Positions 1 through 7,978 of a stretch of DNA of 64,000 nucleotides are shown one piece after another. The notes under the pieces are model-generated. The model was not told where the DNA came from and did not search any database. It saw only the letters and a program-made list of their open reading frames with translations. The first letter of the stretch is position 1, and every line of letters begins with the position of its first letter. Both the position numbers and the translations under genes were made by a program. The stretch is from contig URCA01000002.1 in assembly GCA_900546265.1 (NCBI GenBank), positions 1 to 64,000 of the forward strand, read 5' to 3'. The stretch is from an uncultured Oscillospiraceae bacterium. GTDB taxonomy: Bacteria > Bacillota > Clostridia > Oscillospirales > Acutalibacteraceae.

Positions 1-97
1 TTTTCCGGAAAAAGAAAAGAAGGGGTGCGGGCGGCTCACAGCCGCGAGAGGAGTACGGGGTTCTGCCCCGCATACCTACGCAACCCCGATAGGGCTT

Positions 98-370
98 TTA
101 GGCCAAAACGCCCATCCATTTCAGCAGCGCGGCGCAGTCCAGCATGCCTTGGTGATAATACTCCCATTGTGCATGGTATTCCTTTAGGCCGATAGTTTCC
201 TCTAAGTCGAAGGTAAACGCCTTTTGTTCATCGGCTTTGCCGATCGCTTCCAGCATAGCGTCGAATCGTTTCTGTATCTCCCGAAACTCTCCGTTTTCCA
301 TCAGCCGTTTCCAAACGGCATCCTCCACCGCTTCCAGGCGGAACGGGGAAAACTCGTCCAGTAAATGCAC
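98..370 (-). CDS. small acidic protein, DUF6809-like, unknown function
   Basis: A 90-residue, mostly helical, charged protein with no signal peptide or membrane segment. Its length, acidic character and a C-terminal segment ending in a short hydrophobic helix resemble small Firmicutes proteins of the DUF6809 type, but this is a resemblance judged by eye. The start is a GTG preceded by AAAGGATG about 9 bases upstream. A weak -10 (TATAAC) lies near 409 on the same strand. The gene sits alone, downstream of a DUF389 gene on the same strand. No function can be assigned. The first 97 bases of the window hold only short GC-rich inverted repeats and no gene I can support. Confidence 0.5.
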   Translation of the reverse strand: MHLLDEFSPFRLEAVEDAVWKRLMENGEFREIQKRFDAMLEAIGKADEQKAFTFDLEETIGLKEYHAQWEYYHQGMLDCAALLKWMGVLA

Positions 371-494
371 ACCGTATCATCCTTTCTGCTTGATGATACG
401 GTTATAGCATACTGGTTGAAAGAGCGGCAGAAATTTATTCCAAAATGGCATATCCAAATTTTCCACGCGAATTTCATGAAAAGTAACGAACGTC

Positions 495-1868
495 CTACTC
501 CCCGGCGGGGGCGATGTTCTCGTACACCGTCACCGCCTGCACCCCGGCCCGGGCGGCCAGCCAGGTCTCCACCCGCGTTTTCTCCTCGGCGCTCAGAGGG
601 GCAGGCAGATCCAGGGTAGCCATCACCCGATTTTCCACCTGCTGGGTGGTTTCGCTCCAAATCCGGTGCCGGCCCATGGAGCAGGATTGCACCTGGGGAT
701 ACAGGGCTTGCAGCTCCCTGGTGATGGCCTGCATATCGAAATCAAACGCCTGGTAATCGAGCAGCTTGGCCTTGGCGCCCACCAGCTCGGCCTTCAGGTT
801 CTCCAGCTCCTGCTTCTGAGACAGGGCGGCGTTCTCCTGGCTGTTTTGATCCAACTCCTTCTCGATGATGGCCTGGATATCCTCCTGGGTCATCCCCTGC
901 TCCAGCTCGGTCTGCGTGACCTTCAGGGTCATGCCCTCCAGGCCATAGCCGGGCAGGGCGCTGCGCAGCTCCTGGATGCGCTCCTCGCTCAGCCGTTTGC
1001 CCAGGAGGGCCACACGGATCTCCTTCGCCTTGGTATCGGCGGAGGAGCGCACCACCTGGGTGTCGTCAAAGCTGAACTCGGAGGCAATATATTTCTGCAC
1101 GCTGCTTTCGGTGAGGCTGTCCCCCACGATACGGTAGGCGAGATAAATGCTGGGCAGCACGGTAATAATGGCCACGACGGTCAAGGTAATGCGCATTTTG
1201 CGGCGAGCCCGGGCGTTCTCAAATTCCTGCCGGGGAAGGCGCATGAGGCGCACCACCACAAAGGTGCTCACGCAGATGAAGAAGCCGTTGATGAAGAACA
1301 GGTACACGGCCCCCAGGAAAAAGGAGAGCGACCGGGTGGCCAGGCCGTAGCCGGCGGTGCACAGGGGCGGCATGAGGGCGGTGGCGATGGCCACGCCGGG
1401 GATGACGTTGGTTTTCTCCTTCCGGGTGACGCCGATGATGCCCGCCAGGCCGCCGCACACGGCGATGAGCACGTCCCAGACGGTGGGCATGGTGCGGGCC
1501 AGCAGTTCGGAATGGGCGGTGGAGATGGGCGAAAGGGAAAAATAGAGGGTGGAGGCCACGATGCAGACGATCACCTGAAACAAAAGGCCGATGAAGGCAC
1601 GGCGGGACAGGCGGAGGTCGCCGAGGGCGAAGCCGTAGCCCACCGCCATAATCCCGCCCATCAGGGGGGAAATCAGCATAGCGCCGATGATGACGGCGGT
1701 AGAGTTCATGTTCAGCCCGATGGAAGCGATGAGGATGGCCAGCACCAGGATACACAGGTTGGTGCCCTTGACGTGGGCGCCGCTGAGAATGGACTGCCGG
1801 ATTTCCTCCGGCGAGGCGCTGCCCTCCTCCAGGCTGAAGGCGGAACGGATGGCTTGGCGAACGCTCAT
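495..1868 (-). CDS. DUF389 family multi-pass membrane protein
   Basis: This 457-residue protein begins with a short cytoplasmic helix and then about six hydrophobic segments between residues 35 and 260. The characteristic motif NSTAVIIGAMLISPLMGGIM near residue 55 marks the DUF389/TIGR00341 hydrophobic domain. The C-terminal ~190 residues are soluble, contain a coiled-coil-like stretch rich in Glu, Gln and Leu (about residues 320-380), and end in a small alpha/beta region. The molecular function of DUF389 proteins is not established; transport or mechanosensing have been guessed. It is monocistronic with its own promoter directly upstream. Confidence 0.85.
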   Translation of the reverse strand: MSVRQAIRSAFSLEEGSASPEEIRQSILSGAHVKGTNLCILVLAILIASIGLNMNSTAVIIGAMLISPLMGGIMAVGYGFALGDLRLSRRAFIGLLFQVIVCIVASTLYFSLSPISTAHSELLARTMPTVWDVLIAVCGGLAGIIGVTRKEKTNVIPGVAIATALMPPLCTAGYGLATRSLSFFLGAVYLFFINGFFICVSTFVVVRLMRLPRQEFENARARRKMRITLTVVAIITVLPSIYLAYRIVGDSLTESSVQKYIASEFSFDDTQVVRSSADTKAKEIRVALLGKRLSEERIQELRSALPGYGLEGMTLKVTQTELEQGMTQEDIQAIIEKELDQNSQENAALSQKQELENLKAELVGAKAKLLDYQAFDFDMQAITRELQALYPQVQSCSMGRHRIWSETTQQVENRVMATLDLPAPLSAEEKTRVETWLAARAGVQAVTVYENIAPAGE

Positions 1869-1918
1869 ACGGACACGACCTTTCCGGTTGTTGCCGGGCC
1901 AATCGGCCCATTTTCTCC

Positions 1919-1947
1919 ATTATACCAGCCGAGGCCCCCGTTTTCAA
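1919..1947 (-). promoter_or_regulatory. promoter of the DUF389 gene
   Basis: On the minus strand TTGAAA is followed after exactly 17 bases by TATAAT. The -10 box lies about 50 bases upstream of the DUF389 start codon. Confidence 0.75.
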
Positions 1948-1962
1948 CGGGGACGCCGGAGC

Positions 1963-1987
1963 GTGGGCGAGCACTGCTCGCCCCTAC
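1963..1987. repeat. REP-like palindromic unit
   Basis: GGGCGAGCA and TGCTCGCCC form a perfect 9-bp palindrome around one central base, flanked by GT and CTAC. The form GGGCGA...TCGCCCCTAC resembles dispersed extragenic palindromes seen in GC-rich Clostridia. Only one copy was noticed here, so the repeat status rests on resemblance. Confidence 0.4.
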
Positions 1988-2013
1988 AACCTCTGTCCGA
2001 ATGGGCGGTACGC

Positions 2014-2062
2014 AAAAAGACAGCGCTCTCCCATGGCTTCACCGTGGAGAGCGTTGTTTTTG
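2014..2062 (-). terminator. bidirectional rho-independent terminator
   Basis: A long inverted repeat (ACAGCGCTCTCC with GGAGAGCGTTGT) is flanked by A5 on the left and T5 on the right, so it can terminate in both directions. It lies downstream of the minus-strand oxidoreductase gene, which is its likely client. Confidence 0.75.
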
Positions 2063-2107
2063 ACGGATCCTCTTTTTTGACAGCCTGCCGGTATTGTTTT
2101 CGATGGC

Positions 2108-3268
2108 TCAGCGGCGGGCGGCGGACAGATACCCGGTTTCGCTGAGCAGGCGGGCGGCATCGTAGGCGGTTTCCATGGCCGCGAACAGGCCGCGGGCGCA
2201 GGTAATGGTTTCGCCGGGCGTACGGCTGGGAATTTGGGTGAGGAGGGCGGGAGCGAAGGGGGTCACGGCGCAGGAACGCTGAATGTCGTGGATATACCGG
2301 GTATGGGCGAGGGCGTCCGGCAGGCCGCAGGCAGGCGGCTCGCCCCGGCGAAGGGACTCGGCCACGGCCCAGATTTTGTCCCGCTCCAGCGGATCGGGGG
2401 CGAGGCGTTCCTCGAAGGTGCGGCCCGGAGTTTCGACGAGCAGGGTGCGCTCGACCAGCCGGCAGGTGATCCGGGCGTTCTCCAGTTCCAGCACGAAGCC
2501 GGGCAGGCGGGTCCGATCGACGGCGTGGGAGGCGGCGAAATAGAGGGGCACGCCGCTGTCTGTCTGGATGCGGGCGGTGATGGTATCGAAGGTTTCGATG
2601 GCGTTGGCCCGGTAGAGCTCGGTCTGGTGCGCGAGGGGCTGGGCGGGACGGCCGGGAGGGCTCGCCAGGAAAAACAGGAGATGCAGATAGTGGGCGCAGG
2701 CGTTATTGGCCACGCTGTCGCAGACGATATGGCCGCCCACCTGGACACGGCCCGCCCAGCCCCGCCGGTAATAGGCGCTGTCCCGAGGCGGCAGGGACAT
2801 GGCCTTGAACAGCCGGGGCGCGCCGTACGTCCCCCGCCAAATGGCCTCCCGCAAAGCAAGGATGGCCGGGTTGAAGGCGAACTGAAACCCGATGGCCACC
2901 TCCCGACCGGCGGCGCGGCGGGCCTCCTCCATGCTTCCGGCCTCCGCCAGGGTGGCGCACAGGGGCTTTTCGCAGAGCACATGGCTGCCGTGGGCCAGGG
3001 CCTGGCAGGTTTGCTCCGCATGGAGGTGGATGGGGGCGGAAATGCAGAGGAGATCCGCCATCTGCTCCCGATAAAAGGCGTCCAGCGACGCGTAGACCGG
3101 AATATGGCGGGCGCGCAGCTCCCCGAGATAGGAGCAGGAGGCGGGATAGGGATCGATGCAGCCCGTCAGGGTCAGGCCATGGCTCTCCCCTTCCTCCAGA
3201 AGGGCTTTTCCGTAGACCTCGCCATAGCCGCCGATGCCCGACAGGGCCACTGTCCGAATGGATGGCAT
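2108..3268 (-). CDS. Gfo/Idh/MocA family oxidoreductase
   Basis: A 386-residue protein with an N-terminal Rossmann fold (glycine-rich loop GIGGYGEVY at residues 11-19) and the family signature EKPLCATLAEA near residue 100. The C-terminal half is the usual alpha/beta substrate domain. The family uses NAD(P) to oxidise or reduce sugars, inositols and related compounds; the substrate here cannot be deduced. The start ATG is preceded by AAAGGAG at good spacing. The gene stands alone between terminator-like structures, with a pair of exact direct repeats about 85-120 bases upstream that may be operator sites. Confidence 0.85.
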   Translation of the reverse strand: MPSIRTVALSGIGGYGEVYGKALLEEGESHGLTLTGCIDPYPASCSYLGELRARHIPVYASLDAFYREQMADLLCISAPIHLHAEQTCQALAHGSHVLCEKPLCATLAEAGSMEEARRAAGREVAIGFQFAFNPAILALREAIWRGTYGAPRLFKAMSLPPRDSAYYRRGWAGRVQVGGHIVCDSVANNACAHYLHLLFFLASPPGRPAQPLAHQTELYRANAIETFDTITARIQTDSGVPLYFAASHAVDRTRLPGFVLELENARITCRLVERTLLVETPGRTFEERLAPDPLERDKIWAVAESLRRGEPPACGLPDALAHTRYIHDIQRSCAVTPFAPALLTQIPSRTPGETITCARGLFAAMETAYDAARLLSETGYLSAARR

Positions 3269-3352
3269 GGACTTCGTCTCCTTTCGTCAGCATATGAGAT
3301 CAGCATAGCACGGCGAGGGGCGGCGGGCTTGCGGGATTTCAGGAAAAGGTTC

Positions 3353-3386
3353 GCCTTTTTTGTGAAGTTGGCGGCCTTTTTTGTGA
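3353..3386. repeat. two exact 13-bp direct repeats, 21 bp apart
   Basis: GCCTTTTTTGTGA occurs at 3353-3365 and again at 3374-3386. A 21-bp period places both copies on one face of the helix, which is typical of tandem regulator sites. They lie in the 253-bp gap between the oxidoreductase and ABC-F genes, upstream of the oxidoreductase start. Confidence 0.6.
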
Positions 3387-3521
3387 CAGTCAAATTCTGA
3401 ATCAGGCCGCCGGAGTTCCGCAAGGCCCAGAGGGAGCCGAAAACCATGGCGATCCCGATCGCCGTCACGGTGAGGGCGGTCAGCACCGCGGCGGCGCGTC
3501 AAGAGAAAAGGGGGAAAGACC

Positions 3522-5039
3522 TCACAGGCGTTCCAGGGGGCGCAGGCCGGTTTCGGTCAGCTCATACCAGTCGGTGCAAACCTCGCGCATAAATTTGCGG
3601 TCGTGGGTGACGCTGAGAATCGCGCCGCCGTAGGCGGACAGGGCCTCCCGGATGACGGGACAGGACAGGGGGCTGAGATTGCGGGTGGGTTCGTCGAGCA
3701 CCAGGACGTCGCAGCCGTCCAGCAGCAGGCCGGCGAGGAGGAGCTTGGCCTTTTGGCCGCCGCTGAGCGCGGCAATGGGACGGCGCATCTCATCGGGGGT
3801 GAATTTCAGGCTGCCCAGGAGGGTGCAGGCTTTGGTGCGCCGCTCCTTGTCCCCGGAAGGGGCGAGATAATCCACAGGGGTTTGCCGATCGTCCAGGACG
3901 TCGCCGTAGTTCTGGGGCATATAGCCGGCGCGGATGTCCCGCCTCAGGCGCAGCTCTTCCCAAATCAGGCGCAGGAGGGTGGTTTTGCCCCGGCCGTTTT
4001 CCCCGAGAATGGCCACTCGGCGGGGGCCGGCGACGTGCAGGCGCACATCCCGGGCCAAGGGGCGGTCGCCTGCCCGCAGGCAGTCCAGCTGAAAATCCAG
4101 GACGGTTTTGCCCTGGGGCAGGGTGATGGCGGCGGAAAAGCGGCAGTCGATGGCGTCCTCCACATCGGGGATTTCCTCAAAGGTTCCGGCCTGCCGTTCG
4201 ATGCGCTTTTCCTGCGACAGGAGGCCTTTCATTTTCTTCTTGAGCAGGCGGCCGCCGCCGGGATCCTGACGGGAAATGGCGGACTGCTCGTGATCCACCC
4301 GGTCGTAAATCTGCCGCCAGCGTTTCATTTGGGCCTCGTACTCGGCCCGCTGCTTGCGGGCCACCTGCTCCTGCTTATCCAGGCCGAGGCGGCGAGCGCG
4401 GACATAGTCGGCATAGCCCAGGGCGGCGACGGTATGGCGGGGGACGGTCTTCCGCCGCACCTGCTCGAGGTGAAGAATGACGGTGGCGGTGTTTTCCAGC
4501 AGGGTTTCGTCGTGAGAAATGAAGAGAATCGGGCGGGGGGATTGGCGGATAAAGCCCTCCAGCCATTCCAGGGCGGGGATGTCCAGGTCATTGGTGGGCT
4601 CGTCCAGCAGCAGGATGTCGGGGGCTCCGGCCAGCAGACGGGCCAGGCGGGCCTTGACCTTTTCGCCGCCCGACAGACTGCCCGCGGGGCGGTCGCTTTC
4701 CAGCCAGTCGGGGGACAGCTCCAGCTCCCACAGCAGGCCGTTTTCATAGAGGTCCACCCCGTCGAAGAAGGCGCGCAGGGGCAGGCGGCGCTCCTCTTCC
4801 GGCATTTCCTGGGCGAGGTAGCCCAGGCGGCTGTTCCCGGTGAAGACGCGGCCCTCCACGTCGCAGTAGGCCTCCACCTGCTCCCGGCGGCAGAGGGCCT
4901 GGAGCAGGGTGCTTTTGCCGTTGCCCTCCTCCCCAATGAGGGCGGCTTTGTCCCGAGGGCCCAGCACGAAGCTGAAATCCCGCAAGAGGGGGCGGTTCTC
5001 CTTTTTCAATGTTAGGGACAGGTGTTGAATTTCCAGCAT
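3522..5039 (-). CDS. ABC-F ATPase, ribosome-protection (antibiotic resistance) type
   Basis: A 505-residue soluble protein with two ABC domains and no membrane segments. The first has Walker A GEEGNGKST, signature LSGGEKVKARL and Walker B DILLLDEPTNDLD. The second has GENGRGKTT, LSGGQKAKLLL and VLVLDEPTRNLSPLS. A basic linker of about 80 residues between them matches the interdomain helices of ABC-F proteins. The diverged DEPTRNLSPLS, in place of DEPTNHLD, is shared with resistance-type ABC-Fs such as the Lsa, Vga and CplR groups. These bind the ribosomal E site and displace peptidyl-transferase antibiotics. The ATG chosen has AGGAGG 7 bases upstream; an earlier in-frame start lies within the leader. 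Expression is probably controlled by the upstream leader. Confidence 0.88.
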   Translation of the reverse strand: MLEIQHLSLTLKKENRPLLRDFSFVLGPRDKAALIGEEGNGKSTLLQALCRREQVEAYCDVEGRVFTGNSRLGYLAQEMPEEERRLPLRAFFDGVDLYENGLLWELELSPDWLESDRPAGSLSGGEKVKARLARLLAGAPDILLLDEPTNDLDIPALEWLEGFIRQSPRPILFISHDETLLENTATVILHLEQVRRKTVPRHTVAALGYADYVRARRLGLDKQEQVARKQRAEYEAQMKRWRQIYDRVDHEQSAISRQDPGGGRLLKKKMKGLLSQEKRIERQAGTFEEIPDVEDAIDCRFSAAITLPQGKTVLDFQLDCLRAGDRPLARDVRLHVAGPRRVAILGENGRGKTTLLRLIWEELRLRRDIRAGYMPQNYGDVLDDRQTPVDYLAPSGDKERRTKACTLLGSLKFTPDEMRRPIAALSGGQKAKLLLAGLLLDGCDVLVLDEPTRNLSPLSCPVIREALSAYGGAILSVTHDRKFMREVCTDWYELTETGLRPLERL

Positions 5040-5115
5040 ATAGCCTCCTGATTCTCCGGCGCGATATGGCCGGCTTCCCGGCCCGATGCCGCCGCGCGGG
5101 GCGGTTCCGGGCAAC

Positions 5116-5149
5116 AAAAAAACACTTCTGATGCAGCATCAGAAGTGTT
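5116..5149 (-). terminator. intrinsic terminator inside the ABC-F leader (attenuator)
   Basis: On the minus strand a perfect 13-bp stem (AACACTTCTGATG and its complement) with a 3-base loop runs straight into seven U residues. It lies between the promoter and the ABC-F start, about 77 bases upstream of the ATG, so it must be bypassed for expression. Its 5' arm CTTCTGATG is also complementary to CATCAGAAG inside the leader-peptide gene, giving an alternative pairing. Confidence 0.85.
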
Positions 5150-5200
5150 CGGCCGACCGATATAGGCGCAGGGAACCGCCCGCTTACGCGCGGAGGGATC

Positions 5201-5260
5201 TTATGCGATATAGGTACGGACAACCGGCATCTTCTGATGAAAGTGCATCAAAAAACGCAA
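5201..5260 (-). CDS. 19-residue leader peptide of the ABC-F gene
   Basis: A short open frame starting with TTG encodes MRFLMHFHQKMPVVRTYIA and stops with TAA. GAGGAGG lies 8 bases upstream of the TTG, which is a stronger ribosome binding site than most genes need. It starts about 25 bases after the expected transcription start and ends about 50 bases before the terminator hairpin. Codons 8-10 (His-Gln-Lys) are the CATCAGAAG segment that can pair with the terminator 5' arm. Known resistance ABC-F genes (vmlR, lmo0919) are controlled by leader attenuation; translation of this frame is inferred, not shown. Confidence 0.7.
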   Translation of the reverse strand: MRFLMHFHQKMPVVRTYIA

Positions 5261-5293
5261 ATTGTCCGCCTCCTCGTTATAATCTTGAGGAAT

Positions 5294-5322
5294 ATGGTAG
5301 CATAAGCGGCGGTCGTTGTCAA
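5294..5322 (-). promoter_or_regulatory. promoter of the ABC-F leader transcript
   Basis: Minus-strand TTGACA and TACCAT are separated by 17 bases. The 5' leader from here to the ABC-F ATG is about 250 bases and contains the leader peptide and the attenuator. The whole 5040-5380 gap is accounted for by this leader and the secF terminator. Confidence 0.8.
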
Positions 5323-5333
5323 GGGGGGCTGTG

Positions 5334-5364
5334 AAAAAGGGCGGGGACACAGCTGTCCCCGCCC
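5334..5364 (-). terminator. terminator after secF
   Basis: Minus-strand stem GGGCGGGGACA with its complement around a 4-base loop, followed by five U residues. It lies 17 bases after the secF stop and separates it from the ABC-F promoter. Confidence 0.85.
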
Positions 5365-5380
5365 TTTATGAGCTTTGGTC

Positions 5381-6334
5381 TTATTTCTTTTTGGGCTGCG
5401 CCTTGGCCGCTTCCTTGGCCAGCAGGGCCTTCTTCTGCTTATGCTGAATCCAGGTGACCCACAGGGGGCAGCAGAGGAAGGTGGAGGTGTAGAAGCCGGA
5501 GAGGATGCCGAACATCATGGGGATGGCGAAGCTGATGATGGCGTCCATGCCGGTGGCCAGGGCCATAATCGCCACGATGGCGATAGCCGCGAAGGTGCAC
5601 AGGCTGGTGTTAAAAGAGCGGAACAGGGACTGATTGATGCTGGTATTGACCAGCTGATCGATGGGGGTTTTGCTGTCCATCAGCTGGCGGTTTTCCCGGA
5701 TACGGTCAAAGATAACGATGGTGCCGTTGAGGGAATAGCCCAGAATGGTGAGCACCACGGCCACGAAGTTGTCGTTGAGCGGGATACGGAAGATGATAAA
5801 GGCGAAGTAGGCGATGAGAATGTCGTTGAGCAGGGCGATAATCGCCATGACGGCGGCGGACAGACCGCCGATTTTCCGGAAACGGAGGGCCACGTAAATC
5901 AGCAGGAATACGCAGGCCAGCGCGATGGCCACCAGGCACTTGACGAAGAACATGGTGCCCATGGTGGGATCCAGGGAGTTGGAGTTAATGAGCTTGAGCT
6001 CGCTCTTCGGATACTCCTTGGTCAGGGCGGTGGTCAGGGCGGTGGTCTCGTCCAGGCTCAGCTCCTCCACCAGGGAGACGTTGATGAGGTTGACGTCACC
6101 GTCGGTGGACAGGGTGGTGTCCACGTCCTTTTTCAGGGTGTCGGTGATGAAGGCGTCCAGCTTGGGCTCGTCGATATCGCCGGTATAGCTGTATTTTAGC
6201 AGGGTGCCGCCTTTGAAGGAGATATCCAGCTGCACGCCGAGGAAGATGTTGCACACAATGCCGATGAGGATCAGCGCGATGGAGACGGAGAAGAAAATTT
6301 TACGGTTCCCGACAATGTTCAGTTCCTTTTTCAT
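5381..6334 (-). CDS. secF: protein translocase subunit SecF
   Basis: A 317-residue membrane protein with an N-terminal transmembrane helix, the conserved LDISFKGGTLLKY segment near residue 35, a soluble periplasmic-like domain (about 45-130), and five further helices containing SLNGTIVIFDRIRENR near residue 205. This is the SecF half of the SecDF auxiliary complex that uses the ion gradient to pull exported proteins across the membrane. The start overlaps the secD stop as ATGA, so the two are translationally coupled. SecD and SecF are separate proteins here, unlike the fused SecDF of Bacillus. Confidence 0.96.
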   Translation of the reverse strand: MKKELNIVGNRKIFFSVSIALILIGIVCNIFLGVQLDISFKGGTLLKYSYTGDIDEPKLDAFITDTLKKDVDTTLSTDGDVNLINVSLVEELSLDETTALTTALTKEYPKSELKLINSNSLDPTMGTMFFVKCLVAIALACVFLLIYVALRFRKIGGLSAAVMAIIALLNDILIAYFAFIIFRIPLNDNFVAVVLTILGYSLNGTIVIFDRIRENRQLMDSKTPIDQLVNTSINQSLFRSFNTSLCTFAAIAIVAIMALATGMDAIISFAIPMMFGILSGFYTSTFLCCPLWVTWIQHKQKKALLAKEAAKAQPKKK

Positions 6335-7746
6335 GCCCGCTTACCTCCCAACAGCCAGGGTTTGCGCAAGAATTTGAAGCGGGAAATGGATTTCAGCATC
6401 AGCCGGGACGCGGTCACGCCCATGACGAAGTTGAAGATAATTCCCACAAAGAGGGTATAGCCGAAGGAGTAGATGGATCCGGTGGTAGCCGCCGGGAACC
6501 ACATCAGCACGGGCTTGAGGATGGTGCCCCAGAAGCCATCGGGCGGGCCAAAGACGCCCATCAGGACGACGGCCACGATGATGACGGTGATATTGCCGTC
6601 AAAAATGGCCCAGAAGGAGTTCTTGGAGCCGATTTGAATGGCGCCGTCGATGGTGCGGCCGGCGCGCACCTCTTCTTTAATCCGCTCGGCCGTGATGATG
6701 TTGGCGTCCACACCCATGCCGATGGACAATATGACGCCCGCGATGCCGGGCAGGGTCAGGGTGAAGCTGTTGAGGAAACCGAAGTAGCCGGAAACGCAGG
6801 CCAGGGAGCCGGCCACCTGACCCAGCAGGGAGAGGATGGCGACAAAGCCGGCCAGGCGATAGTAAATCAGCAGGTAAATGGAAATCAGGATAAAGGCGAT
6901 GAGGCCGGCCCAGACCATGACATCCAGGGCCTTCATACCCATGGTGGGCTCGATGGTGCCGTAGCTCTTGACCTCCACGGCGAAGGGCAGGGCACCGGAG
7001 TTGATGAGGTTGGCCAGCTTAACCGCCTCGGAATAATCCGAGAAGCCGCCGGAAATCTGCGCCTCGCCCGAGGTGATGGCCTCGTTGACATTGGGGGCGG
7101 AAAGCTGCTCGTTATCCAGCCAGATGGAAATCTTGCCCTTGCCGGCCAACTCGGAGGTGGCTTCGGCGAAGGCCTTGGTGCCGCTGTCCTTAAGCTTGAG
7201 GGACACGACCGGGGTGGTGCCGTCCTCGGCGCTGAAACCGGCCTTGGCGGACTCCACGTCCTTGCCGCTGAGCACCAGAGCCCCAGTGGGCACCTGGATT
7301 TCGTTACCGTCGGCGTCTTTTTCGGTCTTGGTTTCGTCGCCCTTGCGGAATTCCAGCACGGCGGTTTTGCCCAATTCCTCGATGGCCGCCTTAGGGTCGA
7401 AGTCCTGCTCGTCCTCTTTCCAGGGGAAGCGGACGATAACCTGCCGGTTGGCGGTATCGGAATACAGCTCGTAGTCGGTGATATTCTGCGCGACCAGACG
7501 CTGGGCGATGACGTCCTTGACGCCGTTCATGTTCTCGTCGGTCACTTCCTTGACATCATCGCTGGGCCCGAAGGTGGCGTCGATGCCGCCCCGGATATCG
7601 ATGCCCCAGCGGATATCGCTGGCACCGCGAATGATGGTATCGCGCCTGTCGCCATAGTGGCTGTACACGCCAAAAAACGTCGTGTAAGTCAATGCTAAAA
7701 TCAACAGTGCCACGATGAAGAATACGGATTTGGATGTGCGCTTCAT
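6331..7746 (-). CDS. secD: protein translocase subunit SecD
   Basis: A 471-residue protein with an N-terminal helix, the GIDIRGGIDATFG motif near residue 47, a P1 head domain, and five C-terminal helices with GMGVDANIITAERIKEE near residue 340. It partners SecF in the SecDF complex. I chose the ATG with GGAGG 8 bases upstream; a TTG five codons earlier is in frame but overlaps that ribosome binding site. The first gene of the secD-secF operon, it has an excellent promoter upstream. Confidence 0.96.
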   Translation of the reverse strand: MKRTSKSVFFIVALLILALTYTTFFGVYSHYGDRRDTIIRGASDIRWGIDIRGGIDATFGPSDDVKEVTDENMNGVKDVIAQRLVAQNITDYELYSDTANRQVIVRFPWKEDEQDFDPKAAIEELGKTAVLEFRKGDETKTEKDADGNEIQVPTGALVLSGKDVESAKAGFSAEDGTTPVVSLKLKDSGTKAFAEATSELAGKGKISIWLDNEQLSAPNVNEAITSGEAQISGGFSDYSEAVKLANLINSGALPFAVEVKSYGTIEPTMGMKALDVMVWAGLIAFILISIYLLIYYRLAGFVAILSLLGQVAGSLACVSGYFGFLNSFTLTLPGIAGVILSIGMGVDANIITAERIKEEVRAGRTIDGAIQIGSKNSFWAIFDGNITVIIVAVVLMGVFGPPDGFWGTILKPVLMWFPAATTGSIYSFGYTLFVGIIFNFVMGVTASRLMLKSISRFKFLRKPWLLGGKRA

Positions 7747-7805
7747 CGGCTTGTCCTCCAATGCTTACTATTGCGCCGGCATCCGCCGCCGCACCAATGT
7801 CATTA

Positions 7806-7834
7806 ATTATATTAGGATCGGGCAAAAAAGTCAA
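7806..7834 (-). promoter_or_regulatory. promoter of secD-secF
   Basis: Minus-strand TTGACT, a 17-base spacer and a perfect TATAAT, about 60 bases upstream of the secD ATG. Confidence 0.85.
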
Positions 7835-7937
7835 TGCGAATGTCCCGCGGGGATGACATTTTTCTAAATTGCCACGAAGCCACGGGCGTTTTTTCTACAC
7901 AGTCTCCAGTTTCCCGGCGGTTCCGCCTTCTGGCGAC

Positions 7938-7969
7938 AAAAAAAGCGGCGGCCTTTCAAGCCGCCGCTT
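7938..7969 (-). terminator. terminator after the aminotransferase gene
   Basis: AAGCGGCGGC and GCCGCCGCTT form a 10-bp stem with a 7-base loop; on the minus strand it is followed by a run of seven U residues. It lies 10 bases after the aminotransferase stop. Confidence 0.9.
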
Positions 7970-7978
7970 ATCGGGTGC

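Noticed and set aside
3172..3486. A 104-residue minus-strand protein with one hydrophobic segment upstream of the oxidoreductase.
   Set aside because: Its end overlaps the oxidoreductase in another frame and its middle is the direct-repeat region; there is no ribosome binding site for its GTG. A remnant of a small membrane protein cannot be excluded.
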